Source of the DNA: Agromyces rhizosphaerae
Lineage (GTDB): Bacteria > Actinomycetota > Actinomycetes > Actinomycetales > Microbacteriaceae
NCBI RefSeq assembly: GCF_027925245.1
Contig: NZ_BSDP01000001.1
Span: 2,790,001 to 2,854,000 of the forward strand
Length of the DNA: 64,000 nt
Direction: 5' to 3'
Shown here piece after piece: positions 33,428 to 42,507 of the stretch. How positions within the stretch are numbered: position 1 is the stretch's first letter; each line of letters starts with the position of its first letter. The notes below the pieces were generated by a model, which had not been told where the DNA came from, did no database searches, and was given only the letters and a program-made list of their open reading frames with translations. Made by a program: the position numbers and the translations under genes.

Positions 33428-33457
33428 GCGACAGTAGGTCGTCCCGCCGTCTAGGCT
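33428..33457 (+). promoter_or_regulatory. Candidate citrate synthase promoter
   Basis: GCGACA (33428-33433) and TAGGCT (33452-33457), 18-bp spacer, predict a start near 33464 and a ~70-nt leader. No second regulatory motif is evident. Confidence 0.5.
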
Positions 33458-33534
33458 GTATGCGGGCGCCCGGCCGTGAACCGACGGCGGGCGCGCACCA
33501 TCCCCCGAGACACACCCGGATCACAGGAGGCGCC

Positions 33535-34842
33535 GTGGGCGACGTCGAGACGCGAACGAGTGGCGAGCCGGAGCAGGCGACGCTGACCTACCCGGGAGGG
33601 ACTGCGAGCTTCCCGGTCGTTCCGTCGGTCGAGGGGGCGTCGAGCATCGACATCTCGACCTTCATGAAGCAGACCGGCATGACCACGCTGGACTACGGCT
33701 TCGCCAACACCGCCGCGACCCGCTCGTCGGTCACCTACATCGACGGCAACGCCGGCATCCTGCGCTACCGGGGCTACCCGATCGAGCAGCTCGCGCAGGG
33801 CTCCACCTTCCTCGAGGTCGCCTGGCTGCTCATCTACGGCGACCTGCCGACCGCCGACGAGCTCGCCGCGTTCGATGAGCGCATCCGCCGCCACACGCTG
33901 CTCCACGAGGACCTCAAGCGCTTCTTCTCGGCACTGCCGCACACCGCGCACCCCATGTCGGTGCTCTCGAGCGCCGTGTCGGCCCTCTCGACGTACTACG
34001 AGGACTCCTCCGACCCCAACGACCCCGAGCAGGTCGAGCTCACCACGATCCGCCTGCTCGCGAAGCTGCCGGTCATCGCCACCTACGCGCACAAGAAGTC
34101 GCTCGGCCAGGCGTTCCTCTACCCCGACAACTCGCTGTCGTACATCGACAACTTCCTCAAGATGAACTTCGGCATCCTCGCCGAGCCGTACCAGATCGAC
34201 CCGACCGTCTCGGCCGCGCTCGACCGCCTGCTCATCCTGCACGAGGACCACGAGCAGAACGCGTCGACCTCGACCGTGCGCCTGGTCGGCTCGACCGGCG
34301 CCAACCTCTACGCCTCGGTCTCCGCGGGCATCAACGCGCTCTACGGCCCGCTGCACGGCGGCGCCAACGAGGCCGTGCTCGAGATGCTCGCGCGCATCAG
34401 GGACTCCGGCGAGGGCGTGCGCGGCTTCGTCGAGCGCGTCAAGCGCAAGGAGGAGGGCGTGCGCCTGATGGGCTTCGGCCACCGGGTGTACAAGAACTAC
34501 GACCCGCGCGCGAAGCTCGTCAAGGAGAGCGCCGACGCGGTGCTCGCGGGCCTCGGCGTGAACGACCCGCTGCTCGATATCGCCAAGGAGCTCGAGCAGA
34601 TCGCGCTCGAGGACGACTACTTCCGCGACCGCAAGCTGTACCCGAACGTCGACTTCTACACCGGCGTGATCTACAAGGCGATGGGCTTCCCGACGCGCAT
34701 GTTCACGGTGCTGTTCGCGATCGGGCGCCTGCCCGGCTGGATCGCGCACTGGCGCGAGATGCAGGTCGACGGCTCGACCAAGATCGGCCGCCCGCAGCAG
34801 CTCTACGTGGGCGAGCCCGAGCGGCAGTTCCCGGCCCGCTGA
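33535..34842 (+). CDS. gltA: Citrate synthase (type II)
   Basis: This 435-aa TCA-cycle enzyme condenses oxaloacetate and acetyl-CoA. Key residues are the His in LHGGANEAVLEML, the His in GFGHRVYKNYDPR and the Asp in NVDFYTGVIYKAMGFP. The N-terminal beta domain (ATLTYPGGTASFPV) marks the type II hexameric form. GTG 33535 with AGGAGG 4-5 nt upstream is chosen over the longer open frame starting at 33397. A GC-rich stem (34849-34875) follows before the convergent acylase gene. Confidence 0.96.
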   Translation: MGDVETRTSGEPEQATLTYPGGTASFPVVPSVEGASSIDISTFMKQTGMTTLDYGFANTAATRSSVTYIDGNAGILRYRGYPIEQLAQGSTFLEVAWLLIYGDLPTADELAAFDERIRRHTLLHEDLKRFFSALPHTAHPMSVLSSAVSALSTYYEDSSDPNDPEQVELTTIRLLAKLPVIATYAHKKSLGQAFLYPDNSLSYIDNFLKMNFGILAEPYQIDPTVSAALDRLLILHEDHEQNASTSTVRLVGSTGANLYASVSAGINALYGPLHGGANEAVLEMLARIRDSGEGVRGFVERVKRKEEGVRLMGFGHRVYKNYDPRAKLVKESADAVLAGLGVNDPLLDIAKELEQIALEDDYFRDRKLYPNVDFYTGVIYKAMGFPTRMFTVLFAIGRLPGWIAHWREMQVDGSTKIGRPQQLYVGEPERQFPAR

Positions 34843-34848
34843 GCGCGC

Positions 34849-34875
34849 GCCGGGGCGGCTGCGTCCGGCCCCGGC
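34849..34875. terminator. GC-rich hairpin between convergent genes
   Basis: GCCGGGGC (34849-34856) pairs with GCCCCGGC (34868-34875) with an 11-nt loop, just after gltA and 29 bp before the stop of the acylase gene on the other strand. No T-run. Confidence 0.55.
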
Positions 34876-34903
34876 CGTTCGGTGGTGCCGCGCGGCGCGG
34901 CCG

Positions 34904-37483
34904 TCAGCGCCCCTCCGGCCGCATGAGCAGCGTGTGCTCGGCGAGTTCCTGCGTGCGCTCGAGCGTGAACGGCCACGGCAGCGTGCCGCCGCGCGACCAG
35001 ACGTCGGTCTGGTCGACGTAGTTCCGGTCGAAGGCGTGGCCCGATGCGCCCGAGGAGTTCACCCAGCGCGACGCGTCGAGGTCGGCCAGGTCCACCAGCA
35101 TTCGCATCGACGGCACCGACGTCGCCGCGTAGCCGTCCCGCGCGTCCCAGGCGGTGGCGTCCACGATCGCGGACGAGCCGCCGAGCTGCCATGGCCCGCG
35201 GTCGAGCAGCAGGCGCGCGGGCAGGAGGCCGGTCTCGCCGAAGGCCCGGCTGCGCAGGTCGAGCTGGTGCAGGCGCCCCCAGCGCCACTGCGCGGGCTCC
35301 GAGCCCATGCGGTCCGCCGCCTCCTGCCAGGCCTCGGTCAGTGCCCGGGCGAGCATCGCGTCGCGGCCGTCGACGCCGGCCGCGTCGTCGACCCACCACT
35401 GCGCCTCCGGCTCGTCGAGGAGCCCGTCGACGACGCGGATCCACCGGTCGCCGCCGGCGGGCAGGGTGCTGGCCGGCAGCTCGGCGAACATGTCGCCGAG
35501 CAGGGTGCCCCAGACGACCTGGAAGTACGCGGCGCCCGCGCTGTCGACGTCGCTCACGCCGTCCCAGTCCTCGAGGAGCTGCCGGCCGCGGGCGGCATCG
35601 CCCTCGAGCGACAGCTCGGCGAGCGCCGGCAGGAGCATCGCCGCGGCGGGGTCGACCTGGTCGAACTGCAGGTTCGCCATCGTGGCGAGGCTCACCGGCT
35701 GCTCGGCGTCGATCGACTCCCGGAGCACCCGGTCGATGCGGGCGGCGCGGTACCCCTGCGACCAGTCCTGCGTGAGCATGGGTCCGTCGCCCGCGTCGAG
35801 CGGCGGGGTGTTGGCCGCGACGAGGTACCCGCGGTCGGGGTTCGACTCCCGGGGCATCTCGTCGAACGGGACGACGCCGCTCCAGCGGTAGTCGGTGTCC
35901 CAGCCCGGAACGGGGAAGGTGCCGTCGCCGGTCTCGCGCACGGGCACCCGGCCCACCGCCTGCGAGCCGATGTTGCCGTTCACGTCGGCGAACAGCAGGT
36001 TCTGGGCGGGCAGGTCCCAGCGCTCCGCGGCCTCCCGGAAGCTCCGCCAGCCGGCGGCCCGGTTCATCTCGAGGATCGCCCGTGCGGTGCGCGACGGCGT
36101 GAAGCCGGTCCACTGCAGCGCGAGCTCGTAGCGCGCGTCGTCGAAGCCCGCGGCCTCCGGGTATCCCTCGGCGACGGCGTCGAACCCGTCGTCGAGTCCC
36201 GTCACGAGCGGCCCGTGCCCGGTCGAGCGCACCGTGATCGTCACGGGGGCGCCGCCCGCGACCTCGATGACCTCGCGGCGCTCCTCGAACGAGACCATGG
36301 TGTCGTCCTGCAGGTACTCGCCGCCGTCGACGCGCTCGACGTACAGGTCGGTCGTGTCGGCGAGCAGGTTCGTGGGCGTCCAGGCGATGGCCGCGTTGTG
36401 CCCGGCGATGATTCCGGGCACGCCGGCGAAGCCGAAGCCGGAGACCTCGTACGGGCACTCCTCCGAGACGGGCGCGCAGCGCAGGCCCGACTGCGTCCAG
36501 GCCGACGGCAGCGCGGCCTCGAGGTGCGGGTCGCCGGCGAGCAGCGGGAGCTCCGACGCCGTGTGCGAGCCGTCCACGACCCAGGAGTTCGACCCGATCT
36601 CGGCACCCGGGGTGGTCAGCACGCCGGGCAGCGCGTCGAGCCGGGCGCGCAGCTCGGCGAGCGGCGCGGCGAGCACCTCGGCGTCCTGATCGGTCGCATC
36701 CGTGGCGCCCGTCGACGCGCCCTCGGCCTCGGCGTCCTCGCCCTCCTCGTCAGGGAGCGGGGGCGGGTCGCCGATGATCGTCGGCGCGGCGTCGTAGTCG
36801 AAGCCCGGGTGCAGGCGCTCGACCTCCTCGGCGGGCAGCGCGGTCGACAGCAGTGCCCGGTCGAGCTCGTCGTCGAGGTTGGCGCGCTGGTCCCACGCCG
36901 CGGCCTTCAGCCACGCGACCGAGTCGGCCGGGGTCCACGGCTCGGGTTCGTAGCCCGGCAACTGCAGCGCGAGCAGGACGTACTCGATCGAGAGGTCCGC
37001 GCCGCCGCGCGTGTCGAGGTACGCGTTGACGCCGGCGGCGTAGGCCTCGTACGCGGCGCGCGTCGTGTCGTCGAACTCCTCCACCTCGCGTTCGGCGACC
37101 TGCCGCCAGCCCAGCGTGCGGACCAGGGCGTCGGATGCCACGTACTGCTCGCCGAGCAGCTCGGCCAGCCGTCCTGAAGCGGCGTGGCGGCGGTAGTCCA
37201 TCTCCCAGAAGCGGTCCTGCGCGTGCACCCAGCCCTGGGTGAAGAACAGGTCGGCGGTGGTCTCGGCGACGACCTGCGGCACGCCCGCGTCGTCGCGGTA
37301 CACGACCGCCGGCTGGTCGAGCCCGGCGACCTCGATGCGGCCGGACGTCTCGGGGAACGAGCGCTGCACGGTCCACCAGCCCACGCCGGCGCCGACGACG
37401 ACGGCGACGAGCAGGAGGACGAGCAGGCTCACGAAGAACGCGGTGATGCGGTGGCGGTGGGTGCGAGGCCGGTCGGATCCCAC
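34904..37483 (-). CDS. Penicillin acylase (Ntn-hydrolase) family protein
   Basis: This 859-aa protein has a membrane anchor or signal at about residues 13-36 (ITAFFVSLLVLLLVAVVVGAG), so it acts outside the membrane. It has the acylase layout: alpha chain, spacer (an acidic Glu/Ala stretch near 245-265) and the autoprocessing site GSNSWVV, with Ser298 as the expected N-terminal nucleophile of the beta chain. Family members hydrolyse amides such as penicillins or acyl-homoserine lactones; the real substrate is unknown. GTG 37483 has AAGGAG 6 nt upstream. Confidence 0.88.
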   Translation of the reverse strand: MGSDRPRTHRHRITAFFVSLLVLLLVAVVVGAGVGWWTVQRSFPETSGRIEVAGLDQPAVVYRDDAGVPQVVAETTADLFFTQGWVHAQDRFWEMDYRRHAASGRLAELLGEQYVASDALVRTLGWRQVAEREVEEFDDTTRAAYEAYAAGVNAYLDTRGGADLSIEYVLLALQLPGYEPEPWTPADSVAWLKAAAWDQRANLDDELDRALLSTALPAEEVERLHPGFDYDAAPTIIGDPPPLPDEEGEDAEAEGASTGATDATDQDAEVLAAPLAELRARLDALPGVLTTPGAEIGSNSWVVDGSHTASELPLLAGDPHLEAALPSAWTQSGLRCAPVSEECPYEVSGFGFAGVPGIIAGHNAAIAWTPTNLLADTTDLYVERVDGGEYLQDDTMVSFEERREVIEVAGGAPVTITVRSTGHGPLVTGLDDGFDAVAEGYPEAAGFDDARYELALQWTGFTPSRTARAILEMNRAAGWRSFREAAERWDLPAQNLLFADVNGNIGSQAVGRVPVRETGDGTFPVPGWDTDYRWSGVVPFDEMPRESNPDRGYLVAANTPPLDAGDGPMLTQDWSQGYRAARIDRVLRESIDAEQPVSLATMANLQFDQVDPAAAMLLPALAELSLEGDAARGRQLLEDWDGVSDVDSAGAAYFQVVWGTLLGDMFAELPASTLPAGGDRWIRVVDGLLDEPEAQWWVDDAAGVDGRDAMLARALTEAWQEAADRMGSEPAQWRWGRLHQLDLRSRAFGETGLLPARLLLDRGPWQLGGSSAIVDATAWDARDGYAATSVPSMRMLVDLADLDASRWVNSSGASGHAFDRNYVDQTDVWSRGGTLPWPFTLERTQELAEHTLLMRPEGR

Positions 37484-37571
37484 GCATCACTCCTTCGTGT
37501 CGATCGATCGGCGCCGCCGCACGACGGGCCGCGTGGGGCCACACTATCGCCCGAGCGACGGCTCGCGGCGG

Positions 37572-38543
37572 TCAGGCGTGCAACTGCGCGTTGAGTGCGA
37601 CGCCATCGCCGCTGCGCGAGAGCACCTCGACCGCGCCCGTGAGCGAGTTGCGGCGGAACAGCAGGTTCGGCGTGCCGGAGAGCTCGACCGCCTTGACCGT
37701 GGTGAGGCCGCCGTCGGCGCTGCGGGGGCCGTCGACCACGACGACCTTCGTGCCCGCGGTCACGTACAGGCCGGCCTCGACGACGGTGTCGTCGCCGATC
37801 GAGATGCCGATGCCGGAGTTCGCGCCGAGCAGCGCGCGCTCGCCGATCGAGACCCGCTGCGTGCCACCGCCCGAGAGGGTGCCCATGATCGACGCGCCGC
37901 CGCCGATGTCGGAGCCGTCGCCCACCACGACGCCCTGCGAGATGCGGCCCTCGACCATCGAGGTGCCGAGCGTGCCGGCGTTGAAGTTCACGAACCCCTC
38001 GTGCATCACGGTCGTGCCCGGGGCGAGGTGCGCGCCCAGGCGCACGCGGCCGGCGTCGGCGATGCGCACGCGCTCGGGCGTGACGTAGTCGAGCAGGCGC
38101 GGGAACTTGTCGAGCCCGGTCGCCTGGATGCCGTGGCGCCGCAGCACCGGGCGCAGCCGGTCGAAGTCGGCCGGATGCACCGGGCCCGCGTTGGTCCAGA
38201 CGACGTTGGGCAGGAACCCGAAGACGCCGTCGAGGTTCAGCGTGTTCGGCGCGGCCACCAGGTGCGAGAGCAGCTGCAGGCGCAGGTACGCGTCGCTCGT
38301 CGACGCCGGCGGCGCGTCGAGGTCGATGTGCTCGGTCACGAGCCGCTGGGTGACGCCGCGGCGCTCGTCGTCGTGCACGGCGGCCTCGAGGGCGCTCGGC
38401 ACGACGTGGTGGTCGGCGGGCGGCGCACCGAGCGCGGGCGAGGGGAACCAGGTGTCGAGCACGGTGCCGTCGGTCGCGATCGAGGCGATGCCGTGGCCCC
38501 AGGCGGAGCGGGCGGACGACGTGTCGGATGCGGTGTCGGGCAT
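37572..38543 (-). CDS. dapD: Tetrahydrodipicolinate N-succinyltransferase DapD
   Basis: This 323-aa enzyme transfers succinyl from succinyl-CoA to tetrahydrodipicolinate. It has the actinobacterial form, with an N-terminal domain (ending around [20 protein letters not shown]) and a left-handed beta-helix of hexapeptide repeats ([40 protein letters not shown]). The ATG at 38543 is 6 nt after a minus-strand TACGCT, so it is probably leaderless. Divergent dapE starts 51 bp away, giving coordinated expression of non-consecutive lysine-pathway steps. Confidence 0.95.
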   Translation of the reverse strand: MPDTASDTSSARSAWGHGIASIATDGTVLDTWFPSPALGAPPADHHVVPSALEAAVHDDERRGVTQRLVTEHIDLDAPPASTSDAYLRLQLLSHLVAAPNTLNLDGVFGFLPNVVWTNAGPVHPADFDRLRPVLRRHGIQATGLDKFPRLLDYVTPERVRIADAGRVRLGAHLAPGTTVMHEGFVNFNAGTLGTSMVEGRISQGVVVGDGSDIGGGASIMGTLSGGGTQRVSIGERALLGANSGIGISIGDDTVVEAGLYVTAGTKVVVVDGPRSADGGLTTVKAVELSGTPNLLFRRNSLTGAVEVLSRSGDGVALNAQLHA

Positions 38544-38549
38544 ACGGCA

Positions 38550-38588
38550 AGCGTAGCGGCCGCGCCCCGGCCCGCCCTTTCGTAGACT
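38550..38588. promoter_or_regulatory. Back-to-back -10 elements of dapD and dapE
   Basis: Minus-strand TACGCT (38555-38550) ends 6 nt before dapD ATG, and plus-strand TAGACT (38583-38588) ends 6 nt before dapE ATG. Both predict transcription starting at the start codon. The two polymerases would overlap within about 52 bp. Confidence 0.7.
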
Positions 38589-38594
38589 GGCCGG

Positions 38595-39692
38595 ATGACC
38601 GCCTCGGACGCCCCAGCCCCGGCCCTCGACCTCACCGCCGACCCGGTCGAGATCACGCGCGCGATCTGCGACGTGCCGTCGGTCTCCGGCGACGAGGCGA
38701 CGCTCGCCGACCTGATCGAGCGCGCGCTCGCGCCGGCCGCGCACCTCGAGGTGCTGCGCGACGGCGACGCGGTCGTCGCACGCACGGACCTGGGCCGCGC
38801 GCGCAGGGTCGTGATCGCCGGCCACATCGACACCGTGCCGATCAACCGCAACCTGCCGACCCGGTTCGAGACGATCGACGGCGTGGAGTACTTGTGGGGG
38901 CGGGGCACGGTCGACATGAAGGCGGGCGTCGCGGTGCAGCTGAAGCTCGCGCTCGAGCTGGTCGCTCCCGCGGTCGACGTGACCTGGATGTGGTACGACC
39001 ACGAGGAGGTCGCGGCCGACCTGAACGGCCTCGGCCGGCTGGCCGCGCACCGGCCCGAGCTCTTCGCGGGGGACTTCGCTATTCTCGGCGAACCGAGCAA
39101 CGGCGCGGTCGAGGGCGGATGCAACGGGAACGTGCGCGTCGAACTGCGCGCGCGCGGCCTGCGGGCCCACTCCGCGCGCAGCTGGGTGGGCGAGAACGCG
39201 ATCCACAGGCTCGCGCCGGCGCTCGAGCGCCTCGCCGCGTACGAGGCGCAGACCGTCGAGGTCGACGGGCTCGCGTACCGCGAGGGGCTCAACGCCGTGG
39301 GCGTCTCCGGCGGCGTCGCGGGCAACGTGATCCCCGACGAGGCGACGCTGGCGGTGAACTACCGGTTCGCGCCCAGCAAGACCGCCGACGAGGCGATCGC
39401 GCACGTGCGCGAGCTGTTCGGCGAGTACGAGCTCACCGTGGTCGACCGCGCCGAGGGCGCCCGACCGGGGCTCGACGCCGCGCTCGCGCAGGAGTTCGTG
39501 GCCGCGGTCGGCGCCGAGGCGAAGCCGAAGTACGGCTGGACCGACGTCGCCCGGTTCAGCGCGATGGGCATCCCCGCGGTGAACTTCGGCCCGGGCGACC
39601 CGCTCAAGGCCCACGCCGACGACGAGCGGGTGCCGCTGCACCAGATCCGCGACTGCGACCGCGCCCTCCGCGCCTGGCTGAACGGTGACTGA
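38595..39692 (+). CDS. dapE: Succinyl-diaminopimelate desuccinylase DapE
   Basis: This 365-aa M20 zinc hydrolase releases LL-diaminopimelate and succinate. Metal and catalytic residues are in [10 protein letters not shown] (His, Asp), [12 protein letters not shown] (bridging Asp), YDHEEV (base Glu and ligand Glu), ILGEPSNG and the C-terminal VPLHQI His. The central dimerisation domain is present. The ATG at 38595 directly follows TAGACT and no ribosome site exists. Its end overlaps the glycosyltransferase gene by 8 bp. Confidence 0.94.
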   Translation: MTASDAPAPALDLTADPVEITRAICDVPSVSGDEATLADLIERALAPAAHLEVLRDGDAVVARTDLGRARRVVIAGHIDTVPINRNLPTRFETIDGVEYLWGRGTVDMKAGVAVQLKLALELVAPAVDVTWMWYDHEEVAADLNGLGRLAAHRPELFAGDFAILGEPSNGAVEGGCNGNVRVELRARGLRAHSARSWVGENAIHRLAPALERLAAYEAQTVEVDGLAYREGLNAVGVSGGVAGNVIPDEATLAVNYRFAPSKTADEAIAHVRELFGEYELTVVDRAEGARPGLDAALAQEFVAAVGAEAKPKYGWTDVARFSAMGIPAVNFGPGDPLKAHADDERVPLHQIRDCDRALRAWLNGD

Positions 39693-40932
39693 CGGCGGCG
39701 CCGGCGCGGCGGGCGCCGTCGACGATCGCGCCGCGCGGGGCGCCCGGGCGGGGCGCGCGCGCCGGCTCGCGGCATCCGCCCCGTGGTGGCTGCAGGTCAT
39801 CGTCGCCTACGGGCTGGCGCGCGCCGCGAGCACCGCGATGGTGCTCGTGCTGGCGAGCGTGCAGCAGGCGAACCCGTGGACGGGAGCGTCGCCGGGCTAC
39901 TGGGAGTACGCGAACATCTGGGACGCGCGATGGTTCGCCTACGTCGCGTTCTCGGGCTACCCGTCGGAGCTGCCGGTCGACGAGCAGGGCCACGTGGGCG
40001 AGAACGCGTGGGCGTTCATGCCGGTCTACCCCGTGGTCGTGCGGCTGGTCATGACCGTCACGACGCTGGGCTGGGACGTCTCGGCGGTGCTCGTGTCGCT
40101 CGCGGCGGGGCTCGGGTCGGCGCTCGTGTTCCACCGGCTGATGAGCCGCTTCCTCGAGCCGGACCGGGCGATGTTCGCGGTCGTGCTGTACTGCGTGGCC
40201 CCGGTGTCGGTCGTCTTCGGCTTCGGGTACGCGGAGGCGCTGTTCCTGCTGCTGCTGAACACGGCGCTGCTGCTGCTCGTCGACCGGCGCTACGAGTGGC
40301 TGTTCCCGGTCGTGACGGTGATGGCGTTCACGCGGCCCGGGGCGCTCGCGCTGTCGCTCGCGCTCGTGCTCCACTGGCTGCTGCGCTTCCGCACGCGGCG
40401 CACCGAGGCGTTCCCGCTCGTGGACCGCGTGCTCGCGGCATCCGCCGCCGTCTACACCGGGCTCGTCGGCCTCGCGTGGCCGGTCGTCGCCTGGATCGTC
40501 ACGGGGCTGCCGGGCGCGTACTTCGACACCGAGCTGGCCTGGCGGGCGCCGTACATCGGCTACGTCGAGCTCGTGCCGTTCACGGCGTGGTTCCAGTCGG
40601 GCGACTGGTGGCTCGGGCAGCCGCTCGGCACCATCGTCGTGCTGGGGCTCATCGCGGCGTTCGCACTGGTGCTCGTCTCCCCGGCGGTGCGGCGCATCGG
40701 CGTCGACCTGCGGCTCTGGGTGCTGAGCTACGGCCTGTACCTGCTCGCGGTGTTCTTCCCGCAGTCGAGCGTCTTCCGCCTGCTCGCGCCGATGTTCCCG
40801 CTGCTGGGGGCCGTCGCGCTGCCGCGCTCGCGCGTCTACCGCGTGTCGGTGGTCGTCGTCTTCCTCGCGCTGCAGTGGGGCTGGCTGCTCATCTGCTGGG
40901 GCATCGACGGGGCCGACTGGACCCCGCCGTGA
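39685..40932 (+). CDS. Polytopic GT-C-type mannosyltransferase-like protein
   Basis: This 415-aa membrane protein has about 9-10 hydrophobic segments and an acidic loop [15 protein letters not shown] after the first span. That loop is typical of GT-C glycosyltransferases (PIG-V-like family), where the Asp is thought catalytic. Such enzymes use polyprenyl-phosphate sugars on the outer membrane face, for example for lipoglycans. The donor and acceptor are not inferable. GTG 39685 overlaps dapE by 8 bp, so it is probably co-transcribed, without an obvious functional link. Confidence 0.8.
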   Translation: MTDGGAGAAGAVDDRAARGARAGRARRLAASAPWWLQVIVAYGLARAASTAMVLVLASVQQANPWTGASPGYWEYANIWDARWFAYVAFSGYPSELPVDEQGHVGENAWAFMPVYPVVVRLVMTVTTLGWDVSAVLVSLAAGLGSALVFHRLMSRFLEPDRAMFAVVLYCVAPVSVVFGFGYAEALFLLLLNTALLLLVDRRYEWLFPVVTVMAFTRPGALALSLALVLHWLLRFRTRRTEAFPLVDRVLAASAAVYTGLVGLAWPVVAWIVTGLPGAYFDTELAWRAPYIGYVELVPFTAWFQSGDWWLGQPLGTIVVLGLIAAFALVLVSPAVRRIGVDLRLWVLSYGLYLLAVFFPQSSVFRLLAPMFPLLGAVALPRSRVYRVSVVVVFLALQWGWLLICWGIDGADWTPP

Positions 40933-40990
40933 CCCGTGCCGCAGGCGCTCCTCCGGGGGCCCCGCGCGGCGTGATCGATCCCCAGCCGAT

Positions 40991-41019
40991 TTCCACCGTC
41001 CGTCCTGATGCCGGATAAT
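40991..41019 (+). promoter_or_regulatory. Promoter of DUF3117 gene
   Basis: TTCCAC (40991-40996) and GATAAT (41014-41019) with a 17-bp spacer predict a start near 41026 and a ~25-nt leader containing AAAGGGGAG. Confidence 0.6.
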
Positions 41020-41050
41020 GGAACGCGTCAGGCCACGAAAGGGGAGCTCA

Positions 41051-41224
41051 ATGGCGGCCATGAAGCCACGGACCGGTGACGGGCCTATGGAGGCTGTGAA
41101 GGAGGGTCGTCTCATCATCGTGCGGGTTCCGCTCGAGGGTGGCGGCCGTCTCGTCGTCTCGGTCAACGATGCGGAAGCCAAGGAGCTGCACGACGTGCTC
41201 GGCGGCGTTGTCGACGCCGGCTGA
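41051..41224 (+). CDS. DUF3117 small protein
   Basis: This 57-aa actinobacterial protein begins MAAMKPRTGDGPMEAVKEGR and continues with VRVPLEGGGRLVVSV and a short helix. The family is strongly conserved in Actinobacteria but has no assigned function. The frame opens at 41018, but ATG 41051 with AAAGGGGAG upstream gives the conserved family start. A strong terminator follows at 41238-41264, so it is a single-gene transcript. Confidence 0.93.
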   Translation: MAAMKPRTGDGPMEAVKEGRLIIVRVPLEGGGRLVVSVNDAEAKELHDVLGGVVDAG

Positions 41225-41237
41225 CCATCGTCTCGTG

Positions 41238-41264
41238 AGGGCCCGCGCCAGGTGCGCGGGCCCT
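41238..41264 (+). terminator. Terminator after DUF3117 gene
   Basis: GGGCCCGCGC (41239-41248) pairs perfectly with GCGCGGGCCC (41254-41263) around CAGGT, extended by an A-T pair and followed by TTC. It also serves the convergent methyltransferase gene ending at 41296. Confidence 0.85.
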
Positions 41265-41295
41265 TCGCATGTCCGCGGCCGGCCGGCCGCCGCGG

Positions 41296-41928
41296 TCACG
41301 CGCCGAGCTTGACGATCTGCAGCAGCCCCTCGCCGGCGGGGGAGAGGCTCGTGGCCACGGCGTTCGAGCCCGCGAGCTCGGAGATGAGGGTGCGGAACCC
41401 GGATGCCACGGGGTCGCGCCTGGCCGGATCGGCGACGCGGCCCTTCCAGAGCGCGCGCGCCACGAGCACCGCGCCGCCCGGCAGGGCGAGCCGGAGCGCG
41501 TGCTCGACGTACTCGATCGCCGACTCGGGGTCGGCGTCGACCAGCACGATGTCGTAGGAGTTCTCGTTCATGCGCGGCAGCACCTCGCCCGCGCGGCCGG
41601 CGATGAACCGGGTGCGGGTGGGGGCGATGCCCGCGTCGGCGAAGTTCTCGCGCGCATGCTGGTGGTACTCGGCCTCGCTGTCGATCGACGTGAGGTGCGC
41701 GTGGCGGTTGCCCGCCAGGAGCCAGAGCCCGGAGACGCCGACACCCGTGCCGATCTCGATGATCGAGCTGGCCCGGCCGACGCCCGTGAGCACCGACAGC
41801 TGCGCGCCGACCGCGGGCGAGACGGGGTCGATGCCCAGCTCGAGCGACTGCAGCCGCACGCGGGCGATCGCCTCGGGTTCGACGACGGTCTCGTCGGCGA
41901 ACTTCCAGTTCAGGTCATGGTCGGACAC
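41296..41928 (-). CDS. SAM-dependent O-methyltransferase (family 3)
   Basis: This 210-aa cytoplasmic methyltransferase has SAM motif I IIEIGTGVGVSGLWLL, acidic loop LTSIDSEAEYH and motif with DIVLVDADPESAIEYVEHAL. These are class I, COMT-like (Methyltransf_3/24) features. The substrate is unknown. The GTG at 41928 has GGGAG about 6-7 nt upstream; an in-frame later start is less likely. It is remembered as conserved next to tatB in actinobacteria (Rv1220c in M. tuberculosis). Confidence 0.88.
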   Translation of the reverse strand: MSDHDLNWKFADETVVEPEAIARVRLQSLELGIDPVSPAVGAQLSVLTGVGRASSIIEIGTGVGVSGLWLLAGNRHAHLTSIDSEAEYHQHARENFADAGIAPTRTRFIAGRAGEVLPRMNENSYDIVLVDADPESAIEYVEHALRLALPGGAVLVARALWKGRVADPARRDPVASGFRTLISELAGSNAVATSLSPAGEGLLQIVKLGA

Positions 41929-42002
41929 GTGTTGCTCCCGGTACTCGTCGGCGTCCAGCGTACGACTCTCCCGAGCCGTTCGTCGGCCGCCTCGCCGGGC
42001 AG

Positions 42003-42008
42003 TAGTCT
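42003..42008 (+). promoter_or_regulatory. -10 element of leaderless-type tatB start
   Basis: TAGTCT ends 6 nt before GTG 42015. The GGAGGG between them touches the start codon and is too close to act as a ribosome site. Confidence 0.6.
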
Positions 42009-42014
42009 GGAGGG

Positions 42015-42455
42015 GTGTTCGGGCTGACCTTCGAGAAACTCCTCATCATCGGGGTCATCGCCGTGTTCCTGCTCGGGCCCGACAAGCTGCCGATCTACAC
42101 GCAGAAGCTCGCCCAGTTCGTGCGCTCGCTGCGCGACATGGCCAACGGTGCCAAGTCGCGCATGAAGGAGGAGATGGGCGACGAGTTCGACGAGGTCGAC
42201 TGGCGCAAGCTCGACCCGCGCCAGTACGACCCGCGGCGCATCGTGCGCGACGCGCTGAGCGATGTCGACCCGTTCGCCGATCCGAAGCCGAAGCCCAAGT
42301 CCGAGGCCGTGACGGCCGCTGCGGCCGCGACCGCGGCCGCGGCCGCGAAGAACGGCGATGGAGCCCCGGTCGGAGCCGCGTCGTCGCCGTTCAAGCGCGC
42401 CCCGCAGACGGCCGCGGTCGGCGAGGCGGCGCCGTTCGACGCCGAGGCGACCTGA
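42015..42455 (+). CDS. tatB: Twin-arginine translocase subunit TatB
   Basis: This 146-aa protein has one N-terminal span (LLIIGVIAVFLLGPDKLP, with the Gly-Pro hinge) and then an amphipathic helix (IYTQKLAQFVRSLRDMANGAKSRMKEEMG). A low-complexity Ala/Pro/Lys tail follows. TatB forms the substrate receptor with TatC for export of folded proteins. tatA and tatC are not in the window. Start is GTG 42015. Confidence 0.93.
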   Translation: MFGLTFEKLLIIGVIAVFLLGPDKLPIYTQKLAQFVRSLRDMANGAKSRMKEEMGDEFDEVDWRKLDPRQYDPRRIVRDALSDVDPFADPKPKPKSEAVTAAAAATAAAAAKNGDGAPVGAASSPFKRAPQTAAVGEAAPFDAEAT

Positions 42456-42507
42456 CCGGCACGTCCGTCTGGCGCACCGACCCGGTGATCCGAGCGGATG
42501 CCCCGGG

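Noticed and set aside
42009..42014. GGAGGG as ribosome site of tatB
   Set aside because: It abuts the GTG, leaving no spacer. The TAGTCT hexamer 6 nt upstream makes a leaderless start more likely.
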